Shown: positions 52,596 through 61,293, counted from the first letter of the stretch. The stretch is 64,000 nucleotides of DNA from Dethiosulfovibrio russensis (GCF_021568855.1 NZ_JAKGUG010000006.1:62001-126000); one strand, 5' to 3'. The notes: generated by a model not told the origin, from the sequence alone. Numbers and translations are program-made.

Positions 52596-53147
52596 TCAGG
52601 CGGCTAAGGAGAGGATCGCTCCTCTGTAGATAGACAACAATGGGTTGGTGTAGGCCTTAAGTGCGTCCCTCTTGGCCATTTCCCTCCCCACTTTCATGCT
52701 CTTGGAGTAAGCCTCTTCATGGGGATTATCCGTCTCATCTTCTTTTTCGACGGGGCGAAGTTCGGAGGATTCGAATTCTCCATAGGTTGCCTCTTCGTAT
52801 ATCTCCGTAGACGGAGGTTCCTCCGAGGCCGTGTTTAGAGCTTCCATGAGGTGTCTTGGTGGATTCAGAGATATGTCCGCGCCCACTACGTATCTGTTGC
52901 CCTCCGAATCTGCCATATATCGCCGGGACACTGAGGATATGTATCCGTTTCCCTGGATCCTCAGAGAGCTCTCCATGGAGCTTATCTTGTCCTCTATCCG
53001 GTGGAGGATCTCTTTCTTCTCCTGATTATCGTAGGCTTTGTTGGATTTGTCATCTCGGTCTCTGCGGTCCAACCTTCCCACTCTTCTGACGTCGTTTAAC
53101 GGATATGCGGATGGGACAGTGGGATTCGAAACTTGATCCAGGGTCAC
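52596..53147 (-). CDS. Protein of unknown function with a SprA-related segment
   Basis: This 183-residue soluble, highly charged protein has a basic coiled N-terminal part (KKEILHRIEDKISSMESSL), then YMADSEGNRYVVGADISLN. The latter resembles the GPDGRRYAVGGEVSID block of SprA-related proteins, although the rest of that family is not obvious. The start is read as GTG at 53147, eight bases after GGAGG. An ATG six bases upstream is too close to the ribosome site. It is divergent from the PLP-enzyme gene. Confidence 0.55.
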   Translation of the reverse strand: MTLDQVSNPTVPSAYPLNDVRRVGRLDRRDRDDKSNKAYDNQEKKEILHRIEDKISSMESSLRIQGNGYISSVSRRYMADSEGNRYVVGADISLNPPRHLMEALNTASEEPPSTEIYEEATYGEFESSELRPVEKEDETDNPHEEAYSKSMKVGREMAKRDALKAYTNPLLSIYRGAILSLAA

Positions 53148-53224
53148 GGTCATCACCTCCGATATGGTATAAAACAATTGTAGGCTTTATCTCAGGCCAT
53201 GTACAGTTTTGTATTCGAAAGGCG

Positions 53225-54346
53225 GTGAGCGATATAAGAAGTTTTTCTATAGCCGATACGCCGTCCCTGATGGTGGATATCGAGGTCATGGAGGGAAATT
53301 TAGATGACATGCAGAGGAAAGCCGATTCCTTCGGCGTCAAGTTGAGACCTCACGTCAAGACTCATAGGTCTGTGGCTCTGGCAAAGATGCAGATCGAAAG
53401 AGGGGCTTCGGGGATAACTGTGGCGAAGCTTACGGAGGCGGATGTGATGGCCGAAGGAGGTGTGGACGATATCTTTGTGGCCAACGAGATAGTGGGGAAT
53501 ATCAAGCTGGAGCGACTGGCTGAAATTCGGAGAAAGGTCCGTAGAATGGCCGTGGCGGTGGATCACATGGATCATATATCGATACTGAACGGCAGGTTCA
53601 AAGACCCCGACCGTCCATTGGAGGTCCTGCTGGACGTAAATACGGGTGATCCCAGAACAGGAGTTGAGCCAGGACCTGAGGCCTTGGACTTGGCGAGATC
53701 CGTGTGGGAGAGCCCAGGCCTCTCTCTCAGGGGTATATATACCCATGACGGTCAGAGCTACGATGTGGAAGGGTGGGAAGGGATAATAGAGGTCAACCGG
53801 AACAGCCAGCAGGCCGTGATCGATCTGGCCAAGACCATCAAGGATCATGGGATCTCCTGCGAGGAGGTCAGCGTCGGATCCACTCCCTCGTTGCTGCTGG
53901 GGGAGATACTGCCCGGGGTGACGGAGATAAGGCCCGGAACCTATATATTTATGGACGCCGATCAGGCCAACGTCTTGGGATCCTACGATCGCTGTGCTCT
54001 CTCGGTATTCGCCACCGTGATAAGTCGTCCAACCAGGGATCGAGTGGTTCTGGATGCGGGTACGAAGGCCCTGACCTATTATGTCCAAGATAAGGGAATA
54101 TGCAGGACTCCGGGACATGGAGTGTTGAAAAGGTATCCCTCGATCCACCTGAACAGGAAGTCCGACGAACACAGCTCATTCGATATACCCTCCGATATGG
54201 ACGTCGATTTCCACATAGGGGAAAGACTGGAGATAATACCTAATCACGCCTGTCCCACGGTCAATCTCTACGATTCCATCTACGGTGTCAAGGGTGGCGA
54301 GGTCGTCGCCCTGTGGCCGGTTTCATGCAGGGGGTGTTCCAGATGA
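53225..54346 (+). CDS. D-threonine aldolase/D-serine dehydratase-like PLP enzyme
   Basis: This 373-residue enzyme belongs to the alanine-racemase-fold DSD1/D-threonine aldolase family. The PLP lysine lies in KLRPHVKTHRS (Lys45), and the metal site is His341-Ala-Cys343 in PNHACPTVNLYD, as in zinc-dependent D-serine dehydratases. It should cleave or dehydrate a D-3-hydroxy amino acid. The start is taken as GTG at 53225 next to AAAGGC. The exact start is uncertain, but the conserved DTPSLMVD must be included. It overlaps the selenoprotein gene by four bases (ATGA) and heads the operon to 58365. Confidence 0.82.
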   Translation: MSDIRSFSIADTPSLMVDIEVMEGNLDDMQRKADSFGVKLRPHVKTHRSVALAKMQIERGASGITVAKLTEADVMAEGGVDDIFVANEIVGNIKLERLAEIRRKVRRMAVAVDHMDHISILNGRFKDPDRPLEVLLDVNTGDPRTGVEPGPEALDLARSVWESPGLSLRGIYTHDGQSYDVEGWEGIIEVNRNSQQAVIDLAKTIKDHGISCEEVSVGSTPSLLLGEILPGVTEIRPGTYIFMDADQANVLGSYDRCALSVFATVISRPTRDRVVLDAGTKALTYYVQDKGICRTPGHGVLKRYPSIHLNRKSDEHSSFDIPSDMDVDFHIGERLEIIPNHACPTVNLYDSIYGVKGGEVVALWPVSCRGCSR

Positions 54347-54705
54347 AGGCGATGAAAATTTCTTTGATGGCGGTCTTTTTGGTGGCAATTCTCTTTATGT
54401 CCTCGTCGGCGGAGGCTCTGTCCTTCAGCATGTCTACGAAGGTAAGGGATTTCCTCTCCGCCATGGATGGCGATCTTTATCTTCGATGGGGGACATACAG
54501 AGGTTTCTGATGCGAGGTTCCATCCGTCCTGGTTCAGGACGTCGAGCCTCTCTACAATCGGGATCGTTACGAGCCGATCGAGGATATGGGTGTGACCCTG
54601 TGGATCGATCGAGAGATGAAATTCCAAGACGACGTGGTCGTATTGGAGATGCAGGAATACAAGGGCGTAGTCGTGGTGTTGTGCTCCTCAGTTTCGGAGC
54701 AGTGA
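54343..54705 (+). CDS. Probable exported selenoprotein with a Sec-Cys pair (UGA at codon 56)
   Basis: One frame of 121 codons runs from the ATG at 54343 to TGA at 54703-54705, broken only by a TGA at 54508-54510. The reading continues in the same frame as Sec56-Cys57 (RGF-U-CEVPSVLVQDVEPLY) and stays protein-like to its end (GVTLWIDREMKFQDD). The first 25 residues are a signal peptide ending near AEA. A bSECIS-like hairpin follows the UGA at the right distance (separate entry). The fold pattern (GDLYLRW, then a Cys pair, then LWIDREM) recalls the short HesB-like proteins annotated as CC/Se motif proteins. ATG overlaps the stop of the upstream gene, and GGGGGTG lies six bases before it. A plain nonsense mutation is the alternative. 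Confidence 0.75.
54514..54550 (+). promoter_or_regulatory. Bacterial SECIS-like hairpin behind the UGA codon
   Basis: GAGGTTC (54514-54520) pairs with GAGCCTC (54544-54550), seven pairs with one G-T. After a small internal loop, GTCCT (54526-54530) pairs with AGGAC (54536-54540). The apical loop is GGTTC (54531-54535), starting with the GG-T typical of SelB-binding bacterial SECIS elements. The loop begins 21 bases after the UGA, within the known range. All of it is inside the coding sequence. Confidence 0.7.
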
Positions 54706-54724
54706 GCAGAAGGAGGTTTTTTCT

Positions 54725-55057
54725 ATGAAGGTCGATTGCGTGGATGTCCCGAAGGGAAGGGTGGTAGAGGTGTCTGGAAGATTGGATACCCTTACCGCAC
54801 CCGGTTTCGAGAGTTCCGCCTTGGCCCTGTTGGGCGATGGTATCGGGGCCATGGTCATAGATCTGTCGGAGTTGGAGTATATCAGCAGTGCCGGACTCCG
54901 TAGCATCCTTGCTGTAGCTAAAAAAGCCTCAACGGATGGGACCACCGTGTCCCTCTGTGCCATGAAGGGAGTGGTCGAGGAGGTCTTCTCTATATCCGGT
55001 TTCGACAGTTTTCTACCGGTATATTCCACCAGAGACGAAGCTTTAGAGGCCATGTGA
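54725..55057 (+). CDS. STAS-domain anti-sigma-factor antagonist (RsbV/SpoIIAA-like)
   Basis: This 110-residue cytosolic protein has a single STAS domain. The phosphorylation site lies in LEYISSAGLRSIL, with serines at the usual position. Unphosphorylated it should bind and block the kinase encoded next. It starts 20 bases after the selenoprotein stop behind GGAGG, and its own stop overlaps the next start. Confidence 0.9.
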   Translation: MKVDCVDVPKGRVVEVSGRLDTLTAPGFESSALALLGDGIGAMVIDLSELEYISSAGLRSILAVAKKASTDGTTVSLCAMKGVVEEVFSISGFDSFLPVYSTRDEALEAM

Positions 55058-55461
55058 TGGAATGGCGAGAGCGTCGTTTTGCCGCTGAGGCGGGCAGTCT
55101 GGAGGACATAAGGGCGTTCGTTCTGCCCTGTCTTGCCGACATACCGAAGAAGCGGAAAATGCACGTAGAGCTGGCGTTGGAGGAGACGGTCGTCAACATC
55201 TGTTCCTATGCTTACGAGGTTCCGCCGGGGGAGCTTATTGTCAGGATATCGGACGAAGGAGACCGTTATTTTCTGGAGTTCGAGGATCGAGGGGTTCCCT
55301 TCGATCCTCTCTCTTCCGGCGATCCAGACGTAAGTGCTCCTATGGAGGAAAGGGGGCAGGGAGGGCTTGGCATACTGTTGATTCGCAGGGTGATGGACGA
55401 GGCCCACTATAGCCGGGAAAACGGCGTCAATAGACTCAGATTGGTAGTTAAAAAGACATGA
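55057..55461 (+). CDS. Anti-sigma-factor serine kinase (RsbW/SpoIIAB-like)
   Basis: This 134-residue GHKL-type ATPase has the N box ELALEETVVNICSYAY, the G1 box EDRGVPFDP and the G2 box RGQGGLGILLIRRVMDE. It should phosphorylate the STAS protein and hold a target, classically a sigma factor, inactive. It overlaps the STAS gene by one base (GTG at 55054 is an alternative start). No sigma factor lies nearby, so the target is unknown. Confidence 0.9.
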   Translation: MEWRERRFAAEAGSLEDIRAFVLPCLADIPKKRKMHVELALEETVVNICSYAYEVPPGELIVRISDEGDRYFLEFEDRGVPFDPLSSGDPDVSAPMEERGQGGLGILLIRRVMDEAHYSRENGVNRLRLVVKKT

Positions 55462-56444
55462 TGCTGCGTATCCTTTCGTCCTTTTTCTGCCTGATCCTTC
55501 TGCCCTCGCTATGTTGGGGCAGCGAATTCTTCATGACCGGAGTAAGACTCGATCTTCAATGGTACCCTCAGTCCCAGTTCGCGGGGTATTACGTGGCCTA
55601 CGAGAAGGGGATGTACCTCCGAAGAGGGCTGAACGTCTTCGTCTACAGAGGAGGTCCGGACAGAGACCCCATGGAGGCGTTGAGGCGCAGAGAGGCCGAT
55701 TTTGTGACAGCCTTTCTCACCGGTGCCATGGTCTATCGGGAAGGGGGGCTTCCTCTCGTCAATTTGGCACAGGTGGTCAACGAGGGCAATCTACTGCTCG
55801 TGGCCCAAAAGAAAGACGGCATCTCCGAGATCTTCGATCTGGATGAAAAGAGGATAAGCATGTGGGGAGACCACTTTTCCGGCGCCTACAGGGGATTTTT
55901 CACCGCTCACTGCATATCTCCCGAGATAGTTCCTCAGTTCTATTCGATAGACCTGTTCCTCCGGGGAGGGGTCGTCGCCTGTTCCGCCATGAGCTACAAC
56001 GAATACGGCAAGATCCTTCAGGCCGGATATCGCCAGGAGGACCTGACGGTCATATCCTTAAAAGACGAGGGATTCGGATTCCCCGAGGACGGCATATACT
56101 GTCTCGAGTCCACCTTGAAGGATCATCCTACCGTCTGTCGTGATTTTGTAAGGGCCTCTTTGGAGGGGTGGAGATACGCCGCGGAACATCCGGAGGAAGC
56201 TGTGGATATAGTGATGAAATATGCGAAAAGAGCCAAGGTCCCGGTTAACAGGGTTCATATGAGGCGGATGCTGGATGCGATCCTGCCGTCCATAGTGCCT
56301 GATTCGTCCGACCTTTGGTCCTTCGGCCGACTGTCCATGTCCGATTACCTTGACACGGCTTTCATGATGGAGGAGAGAGGCCTTATCGGAGAGGTTGTCC
56401 CTTTCGAAGATTTCGTGAAGACGGTGTTCGAAGATGAAGATTAA
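55458..56444 (+). CDS. NMT1/THI5-like periplasmic binding protein of the partner-switch operon
   Basis: This 328-residue protein has a signal peptide (LRILSSFFCLILLPSLCWG, cleavage near residue 21). It then has the NMT1/THI5-like pattern: VRLDLQWYPQSQFAGYYVAYEKGMY, DFVTAFLTGAMV, and EDGIYCLEST. Such proteins bind thiamine-precursor pyrimidines, sulfonates, nitrate-like or aromatic solutes. No ABC permease is nearby. It overlaps the kinase gene (ATGA) and the phosphatase gene (11 bases), so a sensory role, presenting a ligand to the Cache phosphatase, is more likely than uptake. Confidence 0.85.
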   Translation: MMLRILSSFFCLILLPSLCWGSEFFMTGVRLDLQWYPQSQFAGYYVAYEKGMYLRRGLNVFVYRGGPDRDPMEALRRREADFVTAFLTGAMVYREGGLPLVNLAQVVNEGNLLLVAQKKDGISEIFDLDEKRISMWGDHFSGAYRGFFTAHCISPEIVPQFYSIDLFLRGGVVACSAMSYNEYGKILQAGYRQEDLTVISLKDEGFGFPEDGIYCLESTLKDHPTVCRDFVRASLEGWRYAAEHPEEAVDIVMKYAKRAKVPVNRVHMRRMLDAILPSIVPDSSDLWSFGRLSMSDYLDTAFMMEERGLIGEVVPFEDFVKTVFEDED

Positions 56445-58365
56445 GGGGAGTATCGCCTCTAGGCTGATCCTTTCGACCCTTATAGGGGCGGGATGCGTGC
56501 TGTTGGCGATAGTCGGCTATGGTTTCGTCCATGCTAGGTCTACGTTGAAACAGGAGATTATCTCCAGGGTGGAGGGACTCGCTGAGGGAACTTCATTTAA
56601 AGTAGGTCGGATTCCTCTGGTGGTCGAAACGGTGGGGCGGGATCTGGCCGTCGGTCTTTCTCTTTCCGACCTGTCAGAAGACGACGTATACTCGATATTG
56701 GAAGGGACCTTGAGGGTACACCCCGAGGTATCGGGGGTATGTCTTGCATTTTTCCCTCAGTTGAAGAACTCTCGATTGAGGAATTGGGCCCCATTCGCCT
56801 ACAGGGACGACGGTGGTATCCACAGAAAAAACCTGGGAGGAAACGGTTACGATAGGGAAATCTGGGATTGGTATCAATTGCCTAAAGAACTTGGGCGTCC
56901 GGTATGGACCGAGCCCTATTTCGGTGTCGGTGGTAGCGATAGGTTGCTGATATCCTACTGTATTCCCCTCTACGATTCCGACGGTTCCTTTATGGCCTCT
57001 CTGGCCTGCGATGTCTCACTGGACTGGCTCACGGATACGATGACCGGACTTCGGTCCTATGACGACGGATACGCTTTTCTGATCACCTCTGCAGGGACGG
57101 TGGTCTCTCATCCCGACAGGGATCTCATCATGAACGAGACTATCTTCAGCATCGCCGATGCCGAAGATAGTGATCGACTTTGGAATATCGGAGACAGCAT
57201 GAGAAAGGGTGAGTATGGGCTTGTCGAAATGGTGGATTTTACCACTGGAGAGCCCAGCTGGATTGCCTATCGTCCAGTCGGCGATATGGGGTGGTCCATC
57301 GGGATAGTCTTTCCCCGTAGGGCCCTCATCGAACCCCTTCACGACCTAAGTAAGTCGCAGCTTATGCTGGGACTTGTCGGTTTAGCGTTGTTGTTCATTG
57401 TATCCTTCGTTATCGCAAGGTCGATAACCGGTCCTATAAAAAGCCTGAGCGTCGCCACGAAACTGACCGCATCGGGCGATCTCGAGTCGTATCTGCCATC
57501 CGTGACCGGAGACGATGAGGTTGCTCAGCTGGCCCGGTCCTTCGCCTCCATGAGGGAGGATCTTCTCGCCTATGTTGAGGAGCTTCAGGAGACTACCGCC
57601 GCCAGGGAAAAGATGGAGAGCGAGCTGAACATCGCCCATTCGATTCAGTTGAGCCTTGTTCCCAGGACCTTTCCGCCCTTTCCCGAAATGGAGGAATTCG
57701 ACCTTTATGCCCTTTTGGACCCTGCTAAGGAGGTCGGAGGGGATTTCTACGATTTCTTCATGGTCGATCCCGGACACATATTGATAACGGTAGGGGACGT
57801 TTCTGGGAAAGGTGTTCCTGCAGCTCTTTTCATGGCGGTGACGAGGACCTTTATAAGGGCCTTCGCCAAGGAGGGGTTGGGGCCCGGAGCCATTTTATCG
57901 AGGTTGAACGACGAGATATCTGTGGACAACGAGTCCTGTATGTTCGTCACTGTTTTCTGTGCGGTTATAGACCTGGAAAACGGGGATTTTCTATACGCTT
58001 CCGGCGGTCACAACCCTCCATTTCTTCTAGGTGACGGATCCGTGGGCTTCCTTCCTAAGGTCAAAGGACCTCTGGTAGGGCCAATGTCTGGAATGGTCTT
58101 CCAAGAGGGGAGGTCCAAAATCGAGGCTGGAGAGACGCTTTTTCTGTACACAGACGGTCTTACCGAGGCGATGGACGGATACGGAAGGCTTCTGGGGGAG
58201 GAGAAGTCGATCCTATGGTTGGAGGAGATGGACGGCATCTCCAGCAAGGATATGGTCCTGGCCATGAGGGACAGAACAGCATCGTTCGTCGATGGAGCAG
58301 AACAGTCGGACGACATAACCTTGCTGGCCTTTCGTTTCAGAGGTCCGAGCCGTCGGGGAAACTAG
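56434..58365 (+). CDS. Cache-HAMP-SpoIIE phosphatase (RsbU-like receptor)
   Basis: This 643-residue inner-membrane protein has a membrane helix at about 10-32, a periplasmic dCache domain (about 35-300; GVCLAFFPQ, WDWYQLPKEL, PVWTEPYFGVGG, LACDVSLDWL), a second helix (about 306-328), HAMP (about 328-382), a coiled coil and a PP2C/SpoIIE domain (about 410-640; DPAKEVGGDFYDFF, GDVSGKGVPAALFMA, ASGGHNPPFLL, LYTDGLTEAMD, SDDITLLAF). It should dephosphorylate the STAS protein when the outer domain senses a ligand. Metal-binding aspartates are intact. Confidence 0.92.
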   Translation: MKIKGSIASRLILSTLIGAGCVLLAIVGYGFVHARSTLKQEIISRVEGLAEGTSFKVGRIPLVVETVGRDLAVGLSLSDLSEDDVYSILEGTLRVHPEVSGVCLAFFPQLKNSRLRNWAPFAYRDDGGIHRKNLGGNGYDREIWDWYQLPKELGRPVWTEPYFGVGGSDRLLISYCIPLYDSDGSFMASLACDVSLDWLTDTMTGLRSYDDGYAFLITSAGTVVSHPDRDLIMNETIFSIADAEDSDRLWNIGDSMRKGEYGLVEMVDFTTGEPSWIAYRPVGDMGWSIGIVFPRRALIEPLHDLSKSQLMLGLVGLALLFIVSFVIARSITGPIKSLSVATKLTASGDLESYLPSVTGDDEVAQLARSFASMREDLLAYVEELQETTAAREKMESELNIAHSIQLSLVPRTFPPFPEMEEFDLYALLDPAKEVGGDFYDFFMVDPGHILITVGDVSGKGVPAALFMAVTRTFIRAFAKEGLGPGAILSRLNDEISVDNESCMFVTVFCAVIDLENGDFLYASGGHNPPFLLGDGSVGFLPKVKGPLVGPMSGMVFQEGRSKIEAGETLFLYTDGLTEAMDGYGRLLGEEKSILWLEEMDGISSKDMVLAMRDRTASFVDGAEQSDDITLLAFRFRGPSRRGN

Positions 58366-59191
58366 GCATGGACAGGATCACCATGTCGTGGTCCGGATGT
58401 TGACGTCCCGCTCTCGATCTTTCGGGGATAGAAGTCTCCAGCTCCTTCAGTTTCCAGTTCGATTCCGGCGAGATATTTACATAGCCTATGTGGTCTATGG
58501 TGCATTGCAGGTCGTCGTAGCTGTGGCCTTCCTCGAGCTTTAACGTGGGGAACGGTGCCGGGGTCGGTTCGGTCGTGTTGAAATCTCCCAATATAAAGAG
58601 GGGATCGTCGTGTCCTTCCGATAGGACACCCAGACTGAGTATCTGAGCCTGACGTATGCCGTTGTTTGTCGCTACCGCTTCGAGCCTATTTTCATTTCCC
58701 CTGGTGCCGAGGCTCTGGAGGTGGACGTTTATGGCGGAGAAGGTAGTCCCGGTGGTTATCTCCTCGAAGGTCCCCTCGAGAGGAGGTCTCTGGAATAGTT
58801 TATGTATGCTTCCCTTCCAATTTATCCTCTCGTCGACCATGCGTGGTCGGGGAGTTTTTATCGATCTTATTTTGTCCGTTTTCCATATAAAATACAGATC
58901 CTGTTTGCCTTGCGTATCGTTTCCTCCGTAGCTCCATCCCGGCAGATCCTCGGAGACGAAGGTCCTCATCGTCTCGTCTCCCTCTATCTCCTGGAGCGCC
59001 ACTATCTCCGCTCCGGATGCCTCTATTTTTTGGGCCAACAGGGATCGTTCCGATCGGGAATAACCCCTTGGGCCGGAGATTGAAAAGTACTCCATGTTGA
59101 ATGTCGCTATCGTAAGACTCCAAGATGGTTCGGCTAGGATAAGAAGAGCCATGATCCCGAGCGTTATCGCCATCGTTCCGTTTCTTTTCAA
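58337..59191 (-). CDS. Exported endonuclease/exonuclease/phosphatase-fold protein
   Basis: This protein of about 284 residues has a signal peptide (hydrophobic core ITLGIMALLILAEPSWS). It then has the DNase I-like fold: IATFNMEYF, EIVALQEIEG with the catalytic Glu, INVHLQSL, ILGDFNTTEP and a final PDHDMVIL with the active His. It may be a secreted nuclease or phosphodiesterase. The start is uncertain: TTG at 59191 is 11 bases after AAGGAG, with a GTG at 59203 and an ATG at 59173 as alternatives. Its 3' end overlaps the phosphatase gene by 29 bases. Confidence 0.85.
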   Translation of the reverse strand: MKRNGTMAITLGIMALLILAEPSWSLTIATFNMEYFSISGPRGYSRSERSLLAQKIEASGAEIVALQEIEGDETMRTFVSEDLPGWSYGGNDTQGKQDLYFIWKTDKIRSIKTPRPRMVDERINWKGSIHKLFQRPPLEGTFEEITTGTTFSAINVHLQSLGTRGNENRLEAVATNNGIRQAQILSLGVLSEGHDDPLFILGDFNTTEPTPAPFPTLKLEEGHSYDDLQCTIDHIGYVNISPESNWKLKELETSIPERSRAGRQHPDHDMVILSMPSFPDGSDL

Positions 59192-59312
59192 ACCGTCTTT
59201 CACTCCTTGTGCTGTAGGCTGGTCATCATGTTACCATCTTTTGGCTTTATTCCCATGGTTTTCGAGGCTTTTGTCCTTTAAAACTCCCGTCGTTCGTGTT
59301 TCTTGCTTTTCC

Positions 59313-59341
59313 TTGAAGGTTTTTCATTTGGGGCGTATACT
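59313..59341 (+). promoter_or_regulatory. Promoter of the ArsB/NhaD-type permease gene
   Basis: TTGAAG (59313-59318), 17 bases, TATACT (59336-59341), about 37 bases before the ATG. Confidence 0.65.
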
Positions 59342-59378
59342 TTCAAATCGTTCCTATCGTGAAAAGGGGGAGTTGTCT

Positions 59379-60668
59379 ATGGAGTTAAAGGCTTGGATAG
59401 CGGTGGCTCTGTTCGCCGTTACGATCCTGTCGATAGCTCGAGGATGGATGAAAGCCAGCACAGCCACTCTTCTCGGAGCCTCGGCCATGATGTTGTTTCG
59501 GCTGGTCCCCGGTTCGGCTGCCAGTCAGTATATAGATTCCAACACGGTGGGCCTTTTGGTCGGTATGATGATAGTGGTCGGTATACTATCCAAGACCGGG
59601 CTCTTTCAGTACATCGCCGTCAAGGCAATAAAGGTTACCAAGGGAAACGGTATCTTGATATTGCTGTCCATCTCCCTGATAACGGCGGTTCTATCCGCCT
59701 TTCTCGACAACGTAACGACGGTACTTCTGGTCAGTCCTGTAGTGGTGTCCTTGGCGGATCTGATAAAGATGAACCCTATGCCTCTTTTGATGAGCGAGGT
59801 CATCGCGTCCAACATCGGAGGCACTGCTACCCTGATAGGTGACCCTCCGAACATGATTATAGGATCTTATGCGGGGTTTTCCTTCAACGATTTTCTTCTT
59901 CATCTGAGTCCGGTGGTCTTTGTTATCTGGGTGATATCGATGGTTTTCCTCTGTTGGCATTACAGAAAGGATCTGAACCCCGATCCTGCCGCTACGAATC
60001 GTCTGAAGGAGGTCGATGAGTCCAAGCTCATAAAGGATAAGAAACTGATGGTCCGGGCTGGATTCGTCATGTTCATGGTTCTTTTGGGTTTTCTGTTTCA
60101 TCACCACCTGGGACTCAACGCCTCGGTCGTGGCTCTGTTCGCAGCAGGGGTTCTCCTGGCTACGTCTCATCTGGACGATGGAGAGATAGTTCATCAAGAG
60201 GTGGAATGGCCCACCATAGTTTACTTTGTCTCCCTTTTTATACTCGTCGGAGGACTCCAGGAAAACGGGGTGATCCTGGCCCTGGCGGATATATTGACCG
60301 ATTTACTGAGCTACAGCCCTATGGCGATGATATTGGGTATTCTCTGGATCTCAGGACTATCCTGTGTTTTTATAAACAACGTGGCCTTCTCCGCCATGTT
60401 CGTACACGTAGTGAGCGAGATGGCCAAGAGTGCCGGAATGCCTCCGGATCCACTCTTTTGGTCCTTGGCGCTGGGTTCTTGTCTAGGAGGCAATGGCAGC
60501 TATCTAGGTGCTGCGGCAAATGCTGTCATGGCTGATTTTGCCGGCAGAAGCGGATTTCATATTTCCTTTGGTTCTTTTTTCGTGGTTGGTATAAAGACGG
60601 TCTTCATCTCCCTCGTAGTGGCCAGCGCGTTCCTGTTCGTCACGTACAGAAACGTGGTCACTTATTGA
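59379..60668 (+). CDS. ArsB/NhaD-superfamily ion permease
   Basis: This 429-residue inner-membrane protein has about 11 helices. Family marks are DNVTTVLLVSPVVVSLADL and SNIGGTATLIGDPPNMIIG in the first half, and FINNVAFSAMFV with GGNGSYLGAAANAV in the second, giving the inverted repeat of the ion-transporter superfamily. Relatives carry arsenite, Na+/H+ or small anions. The substrate here is unknown, and no ars genes are adjacent. The start is the ATG at 59379, six bases after GGGGGAG. Confidence 0.87.
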   Translation: MELKAWIAVALFAVTILSIARGWMKASTATLLGASAMMLFRLVPGSAASQYIDSNTVGLLVGMMIVVGILSKTGLFQYIAVKAIKVTKGNGILILLSISLITAVLSAFLDNVTTVLLVSPVVVSLADLIKMNPMPLLMSEVIASNIGGTATLIGDPPNMIIGSYAGFSFNDFLLHLSPVVFVIWVISMVFLCWHYRKDLNPDPAATNRLKEVDESKLIKDKKLMVRAGFVMFMVLLGFLFHHHLGLNASVVALFAAGVLLATSHLDDGEIVHQEVEWPTIVYFVSLFILVGGLQENGVILALADILTDLLSYSPMAMILGILWISGLSCVFINNVAFSAMFVHVVSEMAKSAGMPPDPLFWSLALGSCLGGNGSYLGAAANAVMADFAGRSGFHISFGSFFVVGIKTVFISLVVASAFLFVTYRNVVTY

Positions 60669-60731
60669 GAAAGAACCTAAGGGAGAGTATATTTATAAAA
60701 GGGGCTTTCGCTCCTAGTAGGAGGGGGTACC

Positions 60732-61211
60732 ATGAAGGTAGGAGAGTTGGTGGACAGGGATCTGACGGCCCTGTCGGGGGACTGTCCCGTTTCGGAGGCC
60801 ATAGAGATCCTCTATCATCACAATGCCTCGGGGCTTCCCGTTTTGGATGAGGACAACAGGGTGATAGGCTTCATAAGCGAAAAAGACATAATAAAGGCCG
60901 CTCTTCCGGGCTACGCCCATATGCTTCACGATTCTTCCTTCCTTCCCGATTACGGCCAGTTTAGCTCCCGCCTGAGGGATATAGCCGACGATCCGGTGAG
61001 TAAGTACATGAAGGAGAACGTGATAACCTTCAACGAAGACGACAGCGATTTTTACGTGGCAAATAGGGTTATAAAGGAAAACATAAAAATAGCTCCGGTT
61101 TTGCGAGATGGCCAGCTTATAGGCATAGTGAGCAGGTCCCACTTGGTGAGGCATCTTCTGCTTCATCCGGAGGAGATCGAGGATGCCCTGGAGGACGATT
61201 CACGGAAATGA
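60732..61211 (+). CDS. CBS-domain pair protein
   Basis: This 159-residue cytosolic protein consists of two CBS motifs: first at about 1-55 (VSEAIEILYHHNASGLPVLD, VIGFISEKDI), second at about 85-145 (IKIAPVLRDGQLIGIVSRSHL), with a long insert in the first. Such pairs bind adenine nucleotides and regulate transporters or enzymes. GGAGGGGG lies before the ATG. It follows the permease by 63 bases, so regulation of that carrier is possible. A strong terminator follows. Confidence 0.88.
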   Translation: MKVGELVDRDLTALSGDCPVSEAIEILYHHNASGLPVLDEDNRVIGFISEKDIIKAALPGYAHMLHDSSFLPDYGQFSSRLRDIADDPVSKYMKENVITFNEDDSDFYVANRVIKENIKIAPVLRDGQLIGIVSRSHLVRHLLLHPEEIEDALEDDSRK

Positions 61212-61223
61212 CGGTACATAAGG

Positions 61224-61263
61224 AAAAAAGAGGACGAGTCCTGCCGGACTCGTCCTCTTTTTT
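61224..61263 (+). terminator. Terminator after the CBS gene
   Basis: An 18 bp stem with A6 and T6 ends (AAAAAAGAGGACGAGTCC and complement) and a short loop, 13 bases past the stop. Confidence 0.92.
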
Positions 61264-61293
61264 GGGAATTTATAGATGTCGGATTTTTTGGGC

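Noticed and set aside
54343-54510. A 55-residue protein ending at the TGA as the real gene
   Set aside because: The same frame continues with protein-like sequence for 64 more codons, and a SECIS-like hairpin follows. The short product would be little more than a signal peptide.
59094-59378. Extended N-terminus of the ArsB/NhaD-type permease
   Set aside because: It overlaps the divergent nuclease gene and the promoter. The ATG at 59379 has GGGGGAG six bases upstream.
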